Below, piece by piece: positions 38,267-50,193 of a DNA stretch of 64,000 nt. The notes under the pieces were generated by a model. It was not told the origin of the DNA, searched no databases, and saw nothing but the letters and a program-made list of their open reading frames with translations. The position numbers and the translations under genes were made by a program. This DNA comes from Cephalopachus bancanus. Taxonomy: Eukaryota; Chordata; Mammalia; Primates; Tarsiidae. How positions within the stretch are numbered: position 1 is the first letter of the stretch; the number at the start of each line of letters is the position of its first letter. The DNA is taken from positions 1 through 64,000 of the forward strand of contig JAPVLO010002670.1 in NCBI GenBank assembly GCA_027257055.1. Direction: 5' to 3'.

Positions 38267-40429
38267 GCTCTCCGTGTTCTTCAGCAATGAAAACGGCACA
38301 GCATTTGTAGTCTTACTAGGTTTCGTTGCCATAGGGAAAAACAATTTAGAATTCTCCCCAAAAAATAATGTCTCCTGCTCGTCACTGGGGAGCAATTATA
38401 TATCTCATTGGGGCACTTTGTTTCGCAGAGTTCTATCCGTGAAAACGCACGTTTCACTCTCGTAATCAAAGGCCTCTAAGGGAAGGATCACAAATCAAGG
38501 GGAAAGAGTGAGAATGAGGTATTACAGCAGGCAGCAATGAAGAATACTAGTCATAGCAATGAGATAACACTGCGGCACACATTTGGCACACACTTCACCA
38601 AGGAAGATGCCTATTCACTGCAGGCCTAGGAGAGGCTATTCCCAACAGCAATCCACAGTGCAATTGTTTTCCCAGGACAGGAAAAGCTATAAAGAAAGTA
38701 TAACAAAGAATTCTTCGGGGCACACACAACGCTTTCCCACCAGTAACTGTGAATGTCTGAGATCACGCATTGTGGCTCAGTGGAGTTGAGCTTCCTGATG
38801 TGAAAGGCTGACGAGACGCACAGCAAAGCAGTCGCCATGGACATCGTAACATACATGACTGGGAACAGTGACAGTCAGGAACTACACCATGCACCAATGC
38901 CTCAGAGGACTCAAGGCCGTAAATGACAGGGCAGCACACTTTTTACAAAGCATTTTCCAAGGGAGATTCGCATTCAAAACAAGCACAAGGAAGGCAGACA
39001 GCTCTTTTTCCTCAATGCGATGGCGGATCATTGTGTTTCCTACAACACAAACATTTGAAAAGGAGAAAGATTTCAGAATGCACCCAGTAAATTCACCGAG
39101 TCATGCATTCTTACTCTACTGTGGAGTTCCCATGGCCCACCGGGTGGCACCACTGAGCTGCTTTCCCATACGTGACCGATTAAAATCTTCCTAGGTCAAA
39201 CAGAAGAACTCTGCAGAGCATAACTGAAAATGAGAAGACGACTGTGAGACTCATGTATTGGAGCATGCACCAAGTTAGAATAACATTGATAACCGTGAAA
39301 GAGTGCAGCACACAGTTCAAGACCGGTCTCCCAAAGAAAGATGCACCCTCACAACAAGCCTAACACAGGCCGTCTGCGCTTATTCAGCAAGGCAAAGGGG
39401 GAGAATGACTGCATTTCGCAGCATAGGGAAACGGCAACGGGAAAAACTTCATAGTATTCAAAACGAAAGCAAGCACTGCTTTTCTACAAGTGAGTGTGTA
39501 GCACTCATTTTTCTCAATGTGTGGCTCAATTTACATGCTCATTCCAAAATGTGAAGTATTGACATATCGCTCTTGCTATGATAAATCAAGCTGTACCTTG
39601 AGAATCATTTATTACACCGTACACCCAGCAAGAGAAAAAACTACCAGCAAATAAAAACCAATGCAGTAGACCTTTGACATGGCGTTTCCCAAGCTGATAC
39701 ACACTCACAACGAGGGAGCGAGGCCTGTCAGCTCTTACTCATACTTGCCAACGGAGGAGCAACTGGTTTGGACTGAAGAGGAAACAGGTAAAATCAAAAA
39801 CATTGTAGAATACAATAGGTGAACCAATAATGCTTTCCCAAAAGTAACAGTGAATCGGTCATTTCACTCAGGGAGGCACCATCGTGTTGGCATTCTTATA
39901 CAGGAACATTTCATACAGCTCTGCTAGGCATATGCACTCAGTGTAGTATGATGTACGTTGAAGAGAAACGGAGAGAATCAGGTATCACACCAAAGACACA
40001 GCCAGTATAATCGTTGTTGCCCATTCAGTGACGTGCAGTTTTGAGGAATGTCTCCATGGAAGACACTTATTTTCCGGAAACGAAACAGAGGCTCTCAGGC
40101 CTTGTTGGCAAATGAACCGCAGAGCCATTGTATTCGGCATTAGATGCCATTTAAACACAGGAAACTTTTCAGCATTCACCGGCGAATGAAGCCTGCTTGG
40201 TCACCAATGGCTGTGGAGACCTGGTTCCAGTCAGGGCTGCACGTGAAGTTGCAATCTGCTCACCAAACGGTCCCTGACTACTATAGTGTATACACAGGGA
40301 CGCTCTGAATATCAGGGATGAGAGCGTGCACAAAGCCAGCTTAATACAGACTGCCAATGAATAGCAGTGCAGCGCACGCTTGGCTAGCCTGTCCCCAGGA
40401 AGTCCCACCGTCACCACCAGTTTACACAG
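38267..40429 (+). repeat. HOR copy type A' (2,163 bp, phased M5-M4)
   Basis: Very close to block I type A, but with diagnostic differences: atggacatcgtaacatac, gacagtcaggaac, tgcctcagagg, attgtgtttcc, gttagaataac, ccaaagaaag and tatcgctc.. in place of the A words. Isolated single-base losses occur throughout. Confidence 0.85.
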
Positions 40430-42606
40430 GCTCTCCGTGCTTCTTCAGAAATGAAAACGGCACAGCATTGGTAGTCCCTAGTAGGTTTCGATGCCATAGG
40501 GAAAAAACAATTTAGAATTCTCCCCATAAACAAATAATGCTCTCCTATCGTCACTGGGGAGCACTTATATCACTCATTGGGGCACTTTGTATCACAGAGT
40601 TCTATCCGTGAAACACGCACGTTTCACTCTCGTAAGCAAAGGCCCTCTAAGGAAAGGAACACAAATCAAGGGGAAAGAGTGACAATGAGGTATTACAGCA
40701 GGCAGCAATGAAGAATACTAGTCATTGCAATGAGATAACACTGCAGCACACATTTGGCAACACTTCACCAAGGAAGATGCCTATTCACTACAGGCCTAGA
40801 GAGGCTATTCCCAACAGCAATCCACAGTGCAATTGTTTTCCAGGACAGGAAAAGCTATAAAGAAACAGTAACAAAGAATTTTCCCGGGGCACACACAACG
40901 CTTTCCCACAGTATCTGTGAATGTCTGAGATCACGCATTGGTGGCCCAGTGGAGTTGAGCTTTCCTGAATGTGAAAGGCTGACGAGACGCACAGCCAAAG
41001 CAGTCACCATGGAGAGCGTAGTATACATGAATGGGAAAAAAGTGACAATCAGGAACTAACCATGCACCAATGCCTTAGAGTACTCAATGCCAGTAAATGA
41101 CAGGGCAGCACACTTTTCACACAGCATTTTCCAAGGGAGATTCGCATTCAAAACAAGCACAAGGAAGGCAGACAGCTCTTTTCGTCAATGCGATTGGCGG
41201 AGCAATTGTGTTTCCTACAACACAAAAATTTGAAAAGGAGAAAGATTTCAGAATGCACACAGTGAATTCACCAAGTCATGATATTCGTACTCTACTGTGG
41301 AGTTTCATGGCCCACCGGGTGGCACCACTGAGCTGCACTTTCCCATAGGTGACCGATTAAAAGTCTTCCTAGGTCAAACAGAAGAACTCTGCAGAGCATA
41401 ACTGAAAATGAGAAGACGACTGTGAGACTCATGTATTGGAGCATGCACAAGTTAGAATAACATTGATATCCCTGAAAGAGTGCAGCACACAGTTGAAGAC
41501 CGTCTCCCAAGAAAGATGCAACCTCACAACAAGCCTAACACAGGCCGTCTGCGCTTATTCAGCAAGGCAAAACGGGAGAATGAATGCATTTCCCAGCATA
41601 GGGAACGGGCAACGGGAAAAACTTCATAGTATTCAAACGAAAGCAAGTACTGCTTTTTCTACAAGTGAGTGTGTAGCACTCATTTTACTCAGTGTGTGGC
41701 ACAATTTACATGCTCATTCCAAAATGTGAAGTATTGACATATGGCTCTGCTATGATAAATCAAGCTGTACCTTGAGAATCATTTATTACACGTACACCCA
41801 GCAAGAAGAAAACTACCAGCAAATAAAAACCAACGCAGTAGACCTTTGCCATGGCGTTTCCCAAGCTGATACACACTCATAACGAGGGAGAGAAGCCTGT
41901 CAGCTCTTACTCATACATGCCAACGGAGGAGCAACTGCTTTGGATGGAAGAGGAACAGGTAATCAAAAAAACATTGTAGAATTCAATAGGTGAACCAATA
42001 ATGCTTTCCCAAAAGTAACAGTGAATCGGTCATTTCACTCAGGGTGGCACCATCGTGTTGGCATTCATTATACAGGAAACATTTCATACAGCTCTGCTAG
42101 GCATATGCACTCAGTGTAGTATGATGTACGTTGAAGAGAAACAGGGAGAATCAGGTATCACACCAAAGACACAGCCAGTATAAACGTTGTTGCCCCATTC
42201 AGTGACGTGCAGTTTTGAGGAATGCCTCCCATGGAAGACTCTTATTTTCCGGAAACAAAACAGAGGCTCTCGGGCCTTGTTGGCAAATGAACCGCAGAGC
42301 CATTGTATTCGCCATTAGATGCCCGTGTAAACACAGGAAACTTTTCAGCATTCACCGGTGAATGAAGCCTGCTTGTTCTCCAATGGCTGTGGAGACCTGG
42401 TTCCAGTCAGGGCTGCACGTGAAGTTGCACTCTGCTCACCAAACGGTCCATGACTACTACAGTGGATACAGAGGGACGCTCTGAGAATCAGGGATGAGAG
42501 CATGCACAAAGCCAGCTTAAAACAGACTGCCAATGAATAGCAGTGCAGCGCACGCTAGGATAGCCTGTCCCCAGGAAGTCCCACCGTCACCACCAGTTTC
42601 ACACAG
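40430..42606 (+). repeat. HOR copy type B (2,177 bp, phased M5-M4)
   Basis: Starts at gctctccgtgcttcttcagaaatg. B words include tttcgatgccatag, cgtaagcaaagg, ggaaaggaacac, cattgcaatgag, gtggcccagtgg, tgaatgggaaaaa, tttcccagcatag in M2 (which loses the TTCG core), and ttttactcagtgtgtggcac. Confidence 0.85.
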
Positions 42607-44767
42607 GCTCTCCGTGCTTCTTCAGCAATGAAAACGGCACAGCATTTGTAGTCCTTACTAGGTTTCGTTGCCATAGGAAAAACAATTTAGAATTCTCCCA
42701 TAAACAAATAATGCTCTCCTGCTCGTCACTGGGGAGCACTTATATCACTCATTGGGGCACTTTGTTTCGCAGAGTTCTATCGTGAAACACGCACGTTTCA
42801 CTCTCGTAATCAAAGGCCCTCTAAGGGAAGGATCACAAATCAAGGGGAAAGAGTGAGAATGAGGTATTACAGCAGGCAGCAATGAAGAATACTAGTCATA
42901 GCAATGAGATAACACTGCGGCACACATTTGGCACACACTTCACCAAGGAAGATGCCTATTCACTGCAGGCCTAGGAGAGGCTATTCCAACAGCAATCCAC
43001 AGTGCAATTGTTTTCCCAGGACAGGAAAAGCTAAAAGAAAGTATAACAAAGAATTCTCTCGGGGCACACACAACGCTTTCCCACCAGTAACTGTGAATGT
43101 CTGAGATCACGCATTGTGGCTCAGTGGAGTTGAGCTTTCCTGAATGTGAAAGGCTGACGAGACGCACAGCCAAAGCAGTCGCCATGGACATGTAACATAC
43201 ATGATGGGAACAAGTGACAGTCAGGAACTACACCATGCACCAATGCCTCAGAGGACTCAAGGCCAGTAAATGACAGGGCAGCACACTTTTTACAAAGCAT
43301 TTTCCAAGGGAGATTCGCATTCAAAACAAGCACAAGGAAGGCAGACAGCTCTTTTTCCTCAATGCGATTGGCGGATCAATTGTGTTTCCTACAACACAAA
43401 CATTTGAAAAGGAGAAAGATTTCAGAATGCACCAGTAAATTCACCGAGTCATGCATTCTTACTCTACTGTGGAGTTCCCATGGCCCACCGGGTGGCACCA
43501 CTGAGCTGCACTTTCCCATACGTGACCGATTAAAATTTCCTAGGTCAAACAGAAGAACTCTGCAGAGCATAACTGAAAATGAGAAGACGACTGTGAGACT
43601 CATGTATTGGAGCATGCACACAAGTTAGAATAACATTGATAACCGTGAAAGAGTGCAGCACACAGTTCAAGACCGGTCTCCAGAAAGATGCACCCTCACA
43701 ACAAGCCTAACACAGGCCGTCTGCGCTTATTCAGCAAGGCAAAAGGGAGAATGACTGCATTTCGCAGCATAGGGAAACGGCAACGGGAAAAACTTCATAG
43801 TATTCAAAACGAAAGCAAGCACTGCTTTTCTACAAGTGAGTGTGTAGCACTCATTTTCTCAATGTGTGGCTCAATTTACATGCTCATTCAAAAATGTGAA
43901 GTATTGACATATCGCTCTGCTATGATAAATCAAGCTGTACCTTGAGAATCATTTATTACACCGTACACCCAGCAAGAAGAAAACTACCAGCAAATAAAAC
44001 CAATGCAGTAGACCTTTGACATGGCGTTCCCAAGCTGATACACACTCACAACGAGGGAGCGAGGCCTGTCAGCTCTTACTCATACTTGCCAACGGAGGAG
44101 CAACTGGTTTGGACTGAAGAGGAACAGGTAAAATCAAAAAATTGTAGAATACAATAGGTGAACCAATAATGCTTTCCCAAAAAACAGTGAATCGGTCATT
44201 TCACTCAGGGAGGCACCATCGTGTTGGCATTCTTATACAGAAACATTTCATACAGCTCTGCTAGGATATGCACTCAGTGTAGTATGATGTACGTTGAAGA
44301 GGAAACGGAGAGAATCAGGTATCACACCAAAGACACAGCCAGTATAATCGTTGTTGCCCCATTCAGTGACGTGCAGTTTTGAGGAATGTCTCCCATGGAA
44401 GACACTTATTTTCGGAAACGAAACAGAGGCTCTCAGGCCTTGTTGGCAAATGAACCCGCAGAGCCATTGTATTCGGCATTAGATGCCCATTTAAACACAG
44501 GAACTTTTCAGCATTCACCGGCGAATGAAGCCTGCTTGGTCACCAATGGCTGTGGAGACCTGGTTCAGTCAGGGCTGCACGTGAAGTTGCAATCTGCTCA
44601 CCAAACGGTCCCTGATACTATAGTGTATACACAGGGACGCTCTGAATATCAGGGATGAGAGCGTGCACAAAGCCAGCTTAATACAGACTGCCAATGAATA
44701 GCAGTGCAGCGCACGCTTGGCTAGCCTGTCCCCAGGAAGTCCCACCGTCACCACCAGTTTAACACAG
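42607..44767 (+). repeat. HOR copy type A' (2,161 bp, phased M5-M4)
   Basis: Carries the same A' diagnostic words as the copy at 38267: gacagtcaggaac near 43214, tgcctcagagg near 43243, attgtgtttcc near 43379 and gttagaataac near 43624. Its own single-base deletions (for example ggatatgcac near 44263) sit at different places from those in the other A' copies. Confidence 0.85.
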
Positions 44768-46936
44768 GCTCTCCGTGCTTCTTCAGAAATGAAAACGGCA
44801 CAGCATTGGTAGTCCCTTAGTAGGTTTCGATGCCATAGGGAAAAACAATTTAGAATTCTCCCCATAAACAAATAATGCTCTCCTACTCGTCACTGGGGAG
44901 CACTTATATCACTCATTGGGGCACTTTGTATCACAGAGTTCTATCCGTGAAACACGCACGTTTCACTCTCGTAAGCAAAGGCCCTCTAAGGAAAGGAAAA
45001 CAAATCAAGGGGAAAGAGTGACAATGAGGTATTACAGCAGGCAGCAATGAAGAATACTAGTCATTGCAATGAGATAACAATGCAGCACACATTTGGCACA
45101 CACTTCACCAAGGAAGATGCCTATTCACTACGGCCTAGGAGAGGCTATTCCCAACAGCAATCCACAGTGCAATTGTTTTCCCAGGACAGGAAAAGCTATA
45201 AAGAAACAGTAACAAAGAATTTTCCGGGGCACACACAACGCTTTCCACCAGTATCTGTGAATGTCTGAGATCACGCATGGTGGCCCAGTGGAGTTGAGCT
45301 TCCTGAATGTGAAAGGCTGACGAGACGCACAGCCAAAGCAGTCACCATGGAGAGCGTAGTATACATGAATGGGAAAAAGTGACAATCAGGAACTAACCAT
45401 GCACCAATGCCTTAGAGTACTCAATGCCAGTAAATGACAGGGCAGCACACTTTTCAACAGCATTTTCCAAGGGAGATTCGCATTCAAAACAAGCACAAGG
45501 AAGGCAGACAGCTCTTTTTCGTCAATGCGATTGGCGGAGCAATTGTGTTTCCTACAACACAAAAATTTGAAAAGGAGAAAGATTTCAGAATGCACACAGT
45601 GAATTCACCAAGTCATGAATTCGTACTCTACTGTGGAGTTTCCATGGCCCACGGGTGGCACCACTGAGCTGCACTTTCCCATAGGTGACCGATTAAAGTC
45701 TTCCTAGGTCAAACAGAAGAACTCTGCAGAGCATAACTGAAAATGAGAAGACGACTGTGAGACTCATGTATTGGAGCATGCACCAAGTTAGAATAACATT
45801 GATATCCTGAAAGAGTGCAGCACACAGTTGAAGACCCGTCTCCCAAGAAAGATGCACCCTCACACAAGCCTAACACAGGCCGTCTGCGCTTATTCAGCAA
45901 GGCAAACGGGAGAATGAATGCATTTCCCAGCATAGGGAAACGGCAACGGGGAAAACTTCATAGTATTCAAAACGAAAGCAAGTACTGCTTTTCTACAAGT
46001 GAGTGTGTAGCACTCATTTTACTCAGTGTGTGGCACAATTTACATGCTCATTCCAAAATGTGAAGTATTGACATATGGCTCTGCTATGATAAATCAAGCT
46101 GTACCTTGAGAATCATTTATTACACCGTACACCCAGCAAGAAGAAAAATACCAGCAAATAAAAACCAACGCAGTAGACCTTTGCCATGGCGTTTCCCAAG
46201 CTGATACACACTCATAACGAGGGAGAGAAGCCTGTCAGCTCTTACTCATACATGCCAACGGAGGAGCAACTGCTTTGGATGGAAGAGGAACAGGTAAAAT
46301 CAAAAAACATTGTAGAATTCAATAGGTGAACCAATAATGCTTTCCCAAAGTAACAGTGAATCGGTCATTTCACTCAGGGTGGCACCATCGTGTTGGCATT
46401 CATATACAGGAAACATTTCATACAGCTCTGCTAGGCATATGCACTCAGTGTAGTATGATGTACGTTGAAGAGAAACAGGGAGAAATCAGGTATCACACCA
46501 AAGACACAGCAGTATAAACGTTGTTGCCCCATTCAGTGACGTGCAGTTTTGAGGAATGGCTCCCATGGAAGACTCTTATTTTCCGGAAACAAAACAGAGG
46601 CTCTCGGGCCTTGTTGGCAAATGAACCCGCAGAGCCATTGTATTCGCCATTAGATGCGTGTAAACACAGGAAACTTTTCAGCATTCACCGGTGAATGAAG
46701 CCTGCTTGTTCTCCAATGGCTGTGGAGACCTGGTTCCAGTCAGGGCTGCACGTGAAGTTGCACTCTGCTCACCAAACGGTCCCTGACTACTACAGTGGAT
46801 ACAGAGGGACGCTCTGAGATCAGGGATGAGAGCATGCACAAAGCCAGCTTAAAACAGACTGCCAATGAATAGCAGTGCAGCGACGCTAGGATAGCCTGTC
46901 CCAGGAAGTCCCACCGTCACCACCAGTTTCCACAAG
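44768..46936 (+). repeat. HOR copy type B (2,169 bp, phased M5-M4)
   Basis: Same B words as the copy at 40430: gatgccatag, cattgcaatgag, caagtcatgaattcgtac near 45608, gatatcctg near 45801, ttttactcagtgtgtggcac near 46017 and gcaacgctagg-type M4 end near 46882. M1 holds the palindrome GTGAATTCAC at 45599-45608. Confidence 0.85.
45599..45608. other. 10-bp palindrome in M1 (non-A types)
   Basis: GTGAATTCAC, found in M1 of B, X, Y and Z copies. Type A has gtaaattcac here, which breaks it. It lies at nearly the same monomer position as the M4 dyad and shares the half-site TTCAC/GTGAA. Confidence 0.55.
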
Positions 46937-49114
46937 GCTCTCCGTGCTTCTTCAGCAATGAAAACGGCACAGCATTTGTAGTCCTTACTAGGTTTCGTTG
47001 CCATAGGAAAAAAAACATTTAGAATTCTCCCATAAAAACAATAATGCTCTCCTGCTCGTCACTGGGGAGCACTTATATCACTCATTGGGGCACTTTGTTT
47101 CGCAGAGTTCTATCCGTGAAACACGCACGTTTCACTCTCGTAATCAAAGGCCCTCTAAGGGAAGGATCACAAATCAAGGGGAAAGAGTGAGAATGAGGTA
47201 TTACAGCAGGCAGCAATGAAGAATACTAGTCATTGCAATGAGATAACACTGCGGCACACATTTGGCACACACTTCACCAAGGAAGATGCTATTCACTGCA
47301 GGGCCTAGGAGAGGCTATTCCCAACAGCAATCCACAGTGCAATTGTTTTCCCAGGACAGGAAAAGCTATAAAGAAAGTATAACAAAGAATTCTCTCGGGG
47401 CACACACAACGCTTTCCCACCAGTAACTGTGAATGTCTGAGATCACGCATTGTGGCCTCAGTGGAGTTGAGCTTTCCTGAATGTGAAGGCTGACGAGACA
47501 GCCACAGCCAAACAGTCGCCATGGACATCGTAACATACATGACTGGGAACAAGTGACAGTCAGGAACTACACCATGCACCAATGCCTCAGAGGACTCAAG
47601 GCCAGTAAATGACAGGGCAGCACACTTTTTACAAAGCATTTTCCAAGGGAGATTCGCATTCAAAACAAGCACAAGGAAGGCAGACAGCTCTTTTTCTCAA
47701 TGCGATTGGCGGATCAATTGTGTTTCCTACAACACAAACATTTGAAAAGGAGAAAGATTTCAGAATGCACCCAGTAAATTCACCGAGTCATGCATTCTTA
47801 CTCTACTGTGGAGTTCCATGGCCCACCGGGTGGCACCACTGAGCTGCACTTTCCCATACGTGACCGATTAAAATCTTCCTAGGTCAAACAGAAGAACTCT
47901 GCAGAGCATAACTGAAAATGAGAAGACGACTGTGAGACTCATGTATTGGAGCATGCACCAAGTTAGAATAACATTGATAACCGTGTGAAAGAGTGCAGCA
48001 CACAGTTCAAGACCGGTCTCCCAAGAAAGATGCACCTCACAACAAGCCTAACACAGGCCGTCTGCGCTTATTCAGCAAGGCAAAAGGGAGAATGACTGCA
48101 TTTCGCAGCATAGGGAAACGGCACGGGAAAAACTTCATAGTATTCAAAACGAAAGCAAGCACTGCTTTTCTACAAGTGAGTGTGTAGCACTCATTTTTCT
48201 CAATGTGTGGCTCAATTTACATGCTCATTCCAAAATGTGAAGTATTGACATATCGCTCTGCTATGATAAATCAAGCTGTACCTTGAGAATCATTTATTAC
48301 ACCGTACACCAGCAAGAAGAAACTACCAGCAAATAAAAACCAATGCAGTAGACCTTTGACATGGCGTTTCCCAAGCTGATACACACTCACAACGAGGGAG
48401 CGAGGCTGTCAGCTCTTACTCATACTTGCCAACGGAGGAGCAATGGTTTGGACTGAAGAGGAACAGGTAAAATCAAAACATTGTAGAATACAATAGGTGA
48501 ACCAATAATGCTTTCCCAAAAGTAACAGTGAATCGGTCATTTCACTCAGGGAGGCACCATCGTGTGTTGGCATTCTTATACAGGAAACATTTCATACAGC
48601 TCTGCTAGGCATATGCACTCAGTGTAGTATGATGTACGTTGAAGAGAAACGGAGAGAATCAGGTATCACACCAAAGACACAGCCAGTATAATCGTTGTTG
48701 CCCCATTCAGTGACGTGCAGTTTTGAGGAATGTCTCCCATGGAAGACACTTATTTTCCGGAAACGAAACAGAGGCTCTCAGGCCTTGTTGGCAAATGAAC
48801 CCGCAGAGCCATTGTATTCGGCATTAGATGCCCATTTAAACACAGGAAACTTTTCAGCATTCACCGGCGAATGAAGCCTGCTTGGTCACCAATGGCTGTG
48901 GAGACCTGGTTCCAGTCAGGGCTGCACGTGAAGTTGCAATCTGCTCACCAAACGGTCCCTGACTACTATAGTGTATACACAGGGACGCTCTGAATATCAG
49001 GGATGAGAGCGTGCACAAAGCCAGCTTAATACAGACTGCCAATGAATAGCAGTGCAGCGCACGCTTGGCTAGCTGTCCCCAGGAAGTCCCACCGTCAACA
49101 CCAGTTTAACACAG
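46937..49114 (+). repeat. HOR copy type A' (2,178 bp, phased M5-M4)
   Basis: Third A' copy. The A' diagnostic words are present (atggacatcgtaacatac near 47521, gacagtcagg near 47555, tgcctcagagg near 47583, tatcgctctgc near 48251). It carries a 2-base GT doubling at ataaccgtgtgaaag near 47978 and another at catcgtgtgttgg near 48558. Confidence 0.85.
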
Positions 49115-50000
49115 GCTCTCGTGCTTCTTCAGAAATGAAAACGGCACAGCATTGGTAGTCCTAGTAGGTTTCGATGCCATAGGGAAAAAACAATTTAGAA
49201 TTCTCCCATAAACAAATAATGCTCTCCTACTCGTCATGGGGAGCACTTATATCACTCATTGGGGCACTTTGTATCACAGAGTTCTATCGTGAAACACGCA
49301 CGTTTCACTCTCGTAAGCAAAGGCCCTCTAAGGAAAGGAACACAAATCAAGGGGGAAAGAGTGACAATGAGGTATTACAGCAGGCAGCAATGAAGAATAC
49401 TAGTCATTGCAATGAGATAACACTGCAGCACACATTTGGCACACACTTCACCAAGGAAGATGCCTATTCACTACAGGCCTAGGAGAGGCTATTCCCAACA
49501 GCAATCCACAGTGCAATTGTTTTCAGGACAGGAAAAGCTATAAAGAAACAGTAAAAAGAATTTTCCCGGGGCACAAAACAACGCTTCCCACCAGTATCTG
49601 TGAATGTCTGAGATCACGCATGGTGGCCCAGTGGAGTTGAGCTTTCCTGAATGTGAAAGGCTGACGAGACGCACAGCCAAAGCAGTCACCATGGAGAGCG
49701 TAGTATACATGAATGGGAAAAAGTGACAATCAGGAACTAACCATGCACCAATGCCTTAGAGTACTCAATGCCAGTAAATGAAGGGCAGCACACTTTTCAC
49801 ACAGCATTTTCCAAGGGAGATTCGCATTCAAAACAAGCACAAGGAAGGCAGACAGCTCTTTTTCGTCAATGCGATTGGCGGAGCAATTGTGTTTCCTACA
49901 ACACAAAAATTTGAAAAGGAGAAAGATTTCAGAATGCACACAGTGAATTCACCAAGTCATGAATTCGTACTCTACTGTGGAGTTTCCATGGCCACCGTGT
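49115..50000 (+). repeat. HOR type B, partial (M5 to M1), end of block II
   Basis: B words run through M5, M6 and the start of M1 (cattgcaatgag, gtggcccagtgg, caagtcatgaattcgtac near 49950). Just after tttccatgg near 49984 the words switch to ccaccgtgtgcagca, which is the Z-type form seen near 62777, marking the junction with block III. Confidence 0.8.
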
Positions 50001-50193
50001 GCAGCATGAGCTGCACTTTCCCATACGTGACCGATTAAAGTCTTCCTAGGTCAAACAGAAGAACTTGCAGAGCATAACTGAAACTGAAGAAGACGACTGT
50101 GAGACTCATGTATTGGAGCATGCACCAAGTTAGAATAACATTGATAACCCTGAAAGAGTGCAGCACCCAGTTGAAGACCCGTCTCCAAGAAAG

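Larger units (their letters stand above)
37278..50000 (+). repeat. Block II: alternating A'/B HORs, 12-monomer period of about 4.34 kb
   Basis: Two HOR types alternate strictly. A' stretches have ctcaatgtgtggctc, gataaccgtg, tatcgctctgc and gcacgcttggctagcc. B stretches have ttttactcagtgtgtggcac, gatatcc, tatggctctgc and gcacgctaggatagcc. Each swap occurs at the M4/M5 join. Two full A'+B periods can be measured: 38267-42606 (4,340 bp) and 42607-46936 (4,330 bp). The block ends at about 50,000 inside M1. Confidence 0.88.
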
